Below, in pieces: positions 6,625-8,247 of a stretch of 8,247 bases of DNA. A program made the translations under genes and the position numbers. Source of the DNA: Chloroflexota bacterium. Lineage in GTDB: Bacteria; Chloroflexota; Anaerolineae; Anaerolineales; Villigracilaceae. The notes below the pieces were generated by a model, which saw nothing but the letters and a program-made list of their open reading frames with translations, searched no databases and was not told where the DNA came from. The number at the start of each line of letters is the position of its first letter. Within the stretch, counting starts at the first letter, position 1. The stretch is taken from the NCBI GenBank assembly GCA_023484185.1, contig JAMDBC010000170.1:1-8247 (forward strand). Direction: 5' to 3'.

Positions 6625-6631
6625 ATTTTTT
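6572..6631 (+). terminator. Probable intrinsic terminator formed by the palindrome plus T6
   Basis: The perfect 14-bp stem 6572-6585/6608-6621 is followed four bases later by six T residues (6626-6631). The loop of 22 nt is long and contains its own small hairpin, so efficiency is uncertain. Its position, 25 nt after the transporter stop and just before the next gene, fits the end of the 2654-6546 unit. Confidence 0.5.
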
Positions 6632-6646
6632 GAAATGGATTTTTCC

Positions 6647-7291
6647 ATGCTTGAAATTGTTACCTTCACTCTTGGCCCTGTTCAAACCAATGCCTATCTC
6701 GTTGCCGATTCCGAAACCGGAGTCGCGGCGGTCATCGATCCAGCCTGGGACGGCCAGGTCATTCTCGCTGAAGCGCAGAAGCGCAATTGGCGCATCGCAC
6801 ATCTTTGGTACACGCACGCGCACTTCGATCACATCGGCGGCGCGGGCGCAATTGCCGACGCGCTGAATCCGCTTCCGCTCGTGGCTTTGCATCCGAACGA
6901 TCATGTTCTTTGGCGCGCGGCGGGCGGCGGGCCGATGTTTGGATTCAACATCGATCCCGGCCCCGAACCGACCATTGATTTTTATCAGGGACAAATTATG
7001 CGCCTCGGCAGTGTGGAATTTGAAGTCCGCTTCACGCCCGGACACACAACCGGCCACTGCATCTTTTACGTTTCCTCGGCTGACGTCTGTTTCTGCGGCG
7101 ACCTCATCTTTGCCGGTTCCGTCGGCCGGACAGATTTGCCCGGCGGTGATTGGTCTGCGTTGGAAAATAGTATCCGCACTCAGGTCTTTACTTTGCCCGA
7201 TCACACTCGTCTGCTTTCCGGTCATGGCCCGCAGACGACGGTGGGGCATGAGAAGAAATTTAATCCGTTCGTGGGAAGTTCGGCGGAATAA
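6647..7291 (+). CDS. Metallo-beta-lactamase-fold hydrolase (glyoxalase II-like)
   Basis: A 214-residue soluble zinc hydrolase of the small glyoxalase II-like (YcbL-type) group, which hydrolyses thioesters such as hydroxyacyl-glutathione or related thiol conjugates. The metal motif THAHFDHIGG supplies His57, His59, Asp61 and His62. The other ligands follow in order: His133 (PGHTTGH), Asp152 (CGDLIFAGSVGRTD) and His193 (SGHG). The N-terminus LGPVQTNAYLV is typical. It lacks the extra C-terminal substrate domain of true glyoxalase II, so it need not act on glutathione conjugates. I chose the ATG at 6647 (MLEIVTF); an ATG four codons earlier (6635) is nearly as likely, and neither has a clear ribosome site. 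The GTG at 6569 is rejected because those codons lie inside the palindrome. It ends one base before the next start, so the two are probably co-transcribed. Confidence 0.92.
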   Translation: MLEIVTFTLGPVQTNAYLVADSETGVAAVIDPAWDGQVILAEAQKRNWRIAHLWYTHAHFDHIGGAGAIADALNPLPLVALHPNDHVLWRAAGGGPMFGFNIDPGPEPTIDFYQGQIMRLGSVEFEVRFTPGHTTGHCIFYVSSADVCFCGDLIFAGSVGRTDLPGGDWSALENSIRTQVFTLPDHTRLLSGHGPQTTVGHEKKFNPFVGSSAE

Positions 7292-7292
7292 C

Positions 7293-8237
7293 ATGCAAGC
7301 CAATCAAGCACCTCAGGCGCGCTTTGCCGCCCTGCAATATCGCAACTTTAAATTGATCTGGTCGGGCTTGATCGTGTCCAACATGGGCACGTGGATGCAA
7401 AACGTTGCCAACGGTTGGCTTGTTTTGCAATTGACAAACTCTCCGCTTTGGCTGGGAATATTGGGTTTGAGCTTTGCGGTCCCGATGATTATTCTGCCGC
7501 CGCTGGCAGGCGCAGTCGTGGATCGCGTGCATCGCATCCGCCTGCTGTTCTTCACACAGACGATGCAAATGCTCACGGCATTTGTCCTGACCGCTTTAAC
7601 GTGGATGGGCTTGGTGCAGGTCTGGCATATTTTGCTGGCATCCTTTGTTGGCGCGGCACTGCTGGCGTTCGATAATCCCGCGCGCCAGGCGCTGATTCCC
7701 GATCTTGTCCAGCCGGGAGATTTACTCAATGCGCTGTCTCTTAATTCCGCAACCTACACCGGCGCGGCGTTGGTAGGTCCGGCATTGGCGGGTGTGATGC
7801 TCGCGCCGCTGGGCGCAGGCACATTGTTTTTCATCAACGGTGTTAGTTTTCTGGCGGTGATTTTTGCGCTTGCATCCATGCGAGATGTGCGGACGCACAG
7901 CGGAGGTCGGCACACCACTTTTAGCGATACCTTTATAAAGGGCATGGATTATGCTGCCCATAATAAATTGGTGTTGGCTTTGCTGGCGCTTTCATCGCTC
8001 GGCGCAATCTTTGGACGTTCCTATCAGAATTTGCTCCCTGCCTTCAGCGACCTCTGGCGTGCAGGTTCGCAAGGATACGGCCTCTTATTGGCGGCGGCTG
8101 GCGGCGGCGCATTGATCGGCGCGTTCGGGCTGGCTTCTTTCAAGCGCGTTCCTCATCAAGGCGCGGTCATGCTCGTCAGCGGACTTGTTTTCAGTTTATC
8201 GTTGATCGTTTTTTCGATCAGTCCATCTTTCATTTGA
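7293..8237 (+). CDS. MFS_3-type permease, apparently truncated at the C-terminus
   Basis: A 314-residue membrane protein whose N-terminal two-thirds matches the MFS_3/EntS-like exporter family. Signatures are RNFKLIWSG...SNMGTWMQNVANGWLVLQLT (17-48), a motif-A-like loop GAVVDRVHRIR (73-83), FDNPARQALIPDLV (126-139) and LNSATYTGAALVGPALAG (150-167). I count about nine hydrophobic segments up to residue 308. The family usually has about 400-420 residues and 12 helices, so the TGA at 8235-8237, directly after FSISPSFI, removes roughly the last three helices. Both other forward frames are open over the ten bases that remain, so a single-base indel near 8225-8235 would restore reading, but the window ends too soon to tell which frame continues the family. 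It could be a frameshift, a true nonsense mutation, or a sequencing error. The ATG at 7293 lies one base after the preceding stop. Confidence 0.82.
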   Translation: MQANQAPQARFAALQYRNFKLIWSGLIVSNMGTWMQNVANGWLVLQLTNSPLWLGILGLSFAVPMIILPPLAGAVVDRVHRIRLLFFTQTMQMLTAFVLTALTWMGLVQVWHILLASFVGAALLAFDNPARQALIPDLVQPGDLLNALSLNSATYTGAALVGPALAGVMLAPLGAGTLFFINGVSFLAVIFALASMRDVRTHSGGRHTTFSDTFIKGMDYAAHNKLVLALLALSSLGAIFGRSYQNLLPAFSDLWRAGSQGYGLLLAAAGGGALIGAFGLASFKRVPHQGAVMLVSGLVFSLSLIVFSISPSFI

Positions 8238-8247
8238 GGGTGTGGCC

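Noticed and set aside
6903..7292. Upstream extension of the last permease by 130 codons
   Set aside because: The added residues lie wholly inside the MBL-fold gene in another frame and look like shadow translation; the family N-terminus starts near 7293.
6491..7303. Long antisense frame (270 codons) opposite the MBL-fold gene
   Set aside because: It mirrors a strongly supported coding gene with all metal-binding residues, has no recognisable domain, and crosses the palindrome and two gene ends.
1..8247. CRISPR array, tRNA/rRNA genes, insertion sequence transposase, toxin-antitoxin or defence genes
   Set aside because: Searched for by eye on both strands: no regularly spaced repeats, no cloverleaf-like or rRNA-like stretch, no transposase or nuclease motif was seen.

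Overview
The window is 8.2 kb of densely packed, entirely plus-strand bacterial chromosome of moderately high GC. The style suggests a Chloroflexota (Anaerolineae-like) genome. The reasons are the mix of genes, the weak or absent Shine-Dalgarno sequences before several starts, and two kinds of intergenic palindromic repeat: an 'aacgcaaag...ctttgcgtt' element and a 'ggtctcgatac...gtatcgagacc' element. This assignment is inference from gene style and memory of such genomes, not a database result. No phage, plasmid, CRISPR, tRNA or rRNA signal was seen.

Layout. Positions 1-386 hold the C-terminal end of a Lon protease with its Ser-Lys catalytic dyad. A palindromic repeat (430-498) separates it from a short-chain dehydrogenase (533-1354). 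A GC-rich leader with two mutually exclusive hairpins (1365-1394) precedes an M24 Xaa-Pro-type aminopeptidase (1421-2527). A diverged second copy of the first repeat (2554-2617) precedes a tightly packed run: a GT87-like membrane glycosyltransferase (2654-3844), a broken GNAT acetyltransferase (3841-4070), DNA-3-methyladenine glycosylase I (4067-4612), an alpha/beta-hydrolase carboxylesterase (4625-5398) and an MFS transporter (5395-6546). Four-base start/stop overlaps occur at 3841, 4067 and 5395, so these genes look like one transcription unit. A different 72-nt imperfect palindrome (6553-6624), followed by T6, closes that unit. After it come a metallo-beta-lactamase-fold hydrolase (6647-7291) and, one base later, an MFS_3-type permease (7293-8237) that stops about 100 residues earlier than its family normally does.

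Functionally these are housekeeping and accessory genes: proteolysis, peptide turnover, redox, alkylation repair, ester hydrolysis and export. I see no dedicated multi-gene pathway and no convincing new system. The most informative observations are (1) the acetyltransferase with an internal out-of-frame deletion, whose two ends can still be read in different frames and which still carries both ancestral operon overlaps; (2) the possible truncation or frameshift of the last permease; and (3) the palindromic repeats, which create false N-terminal extensions on three neighbouring genes and, at 6553-6631, appear to serve as a terminator.
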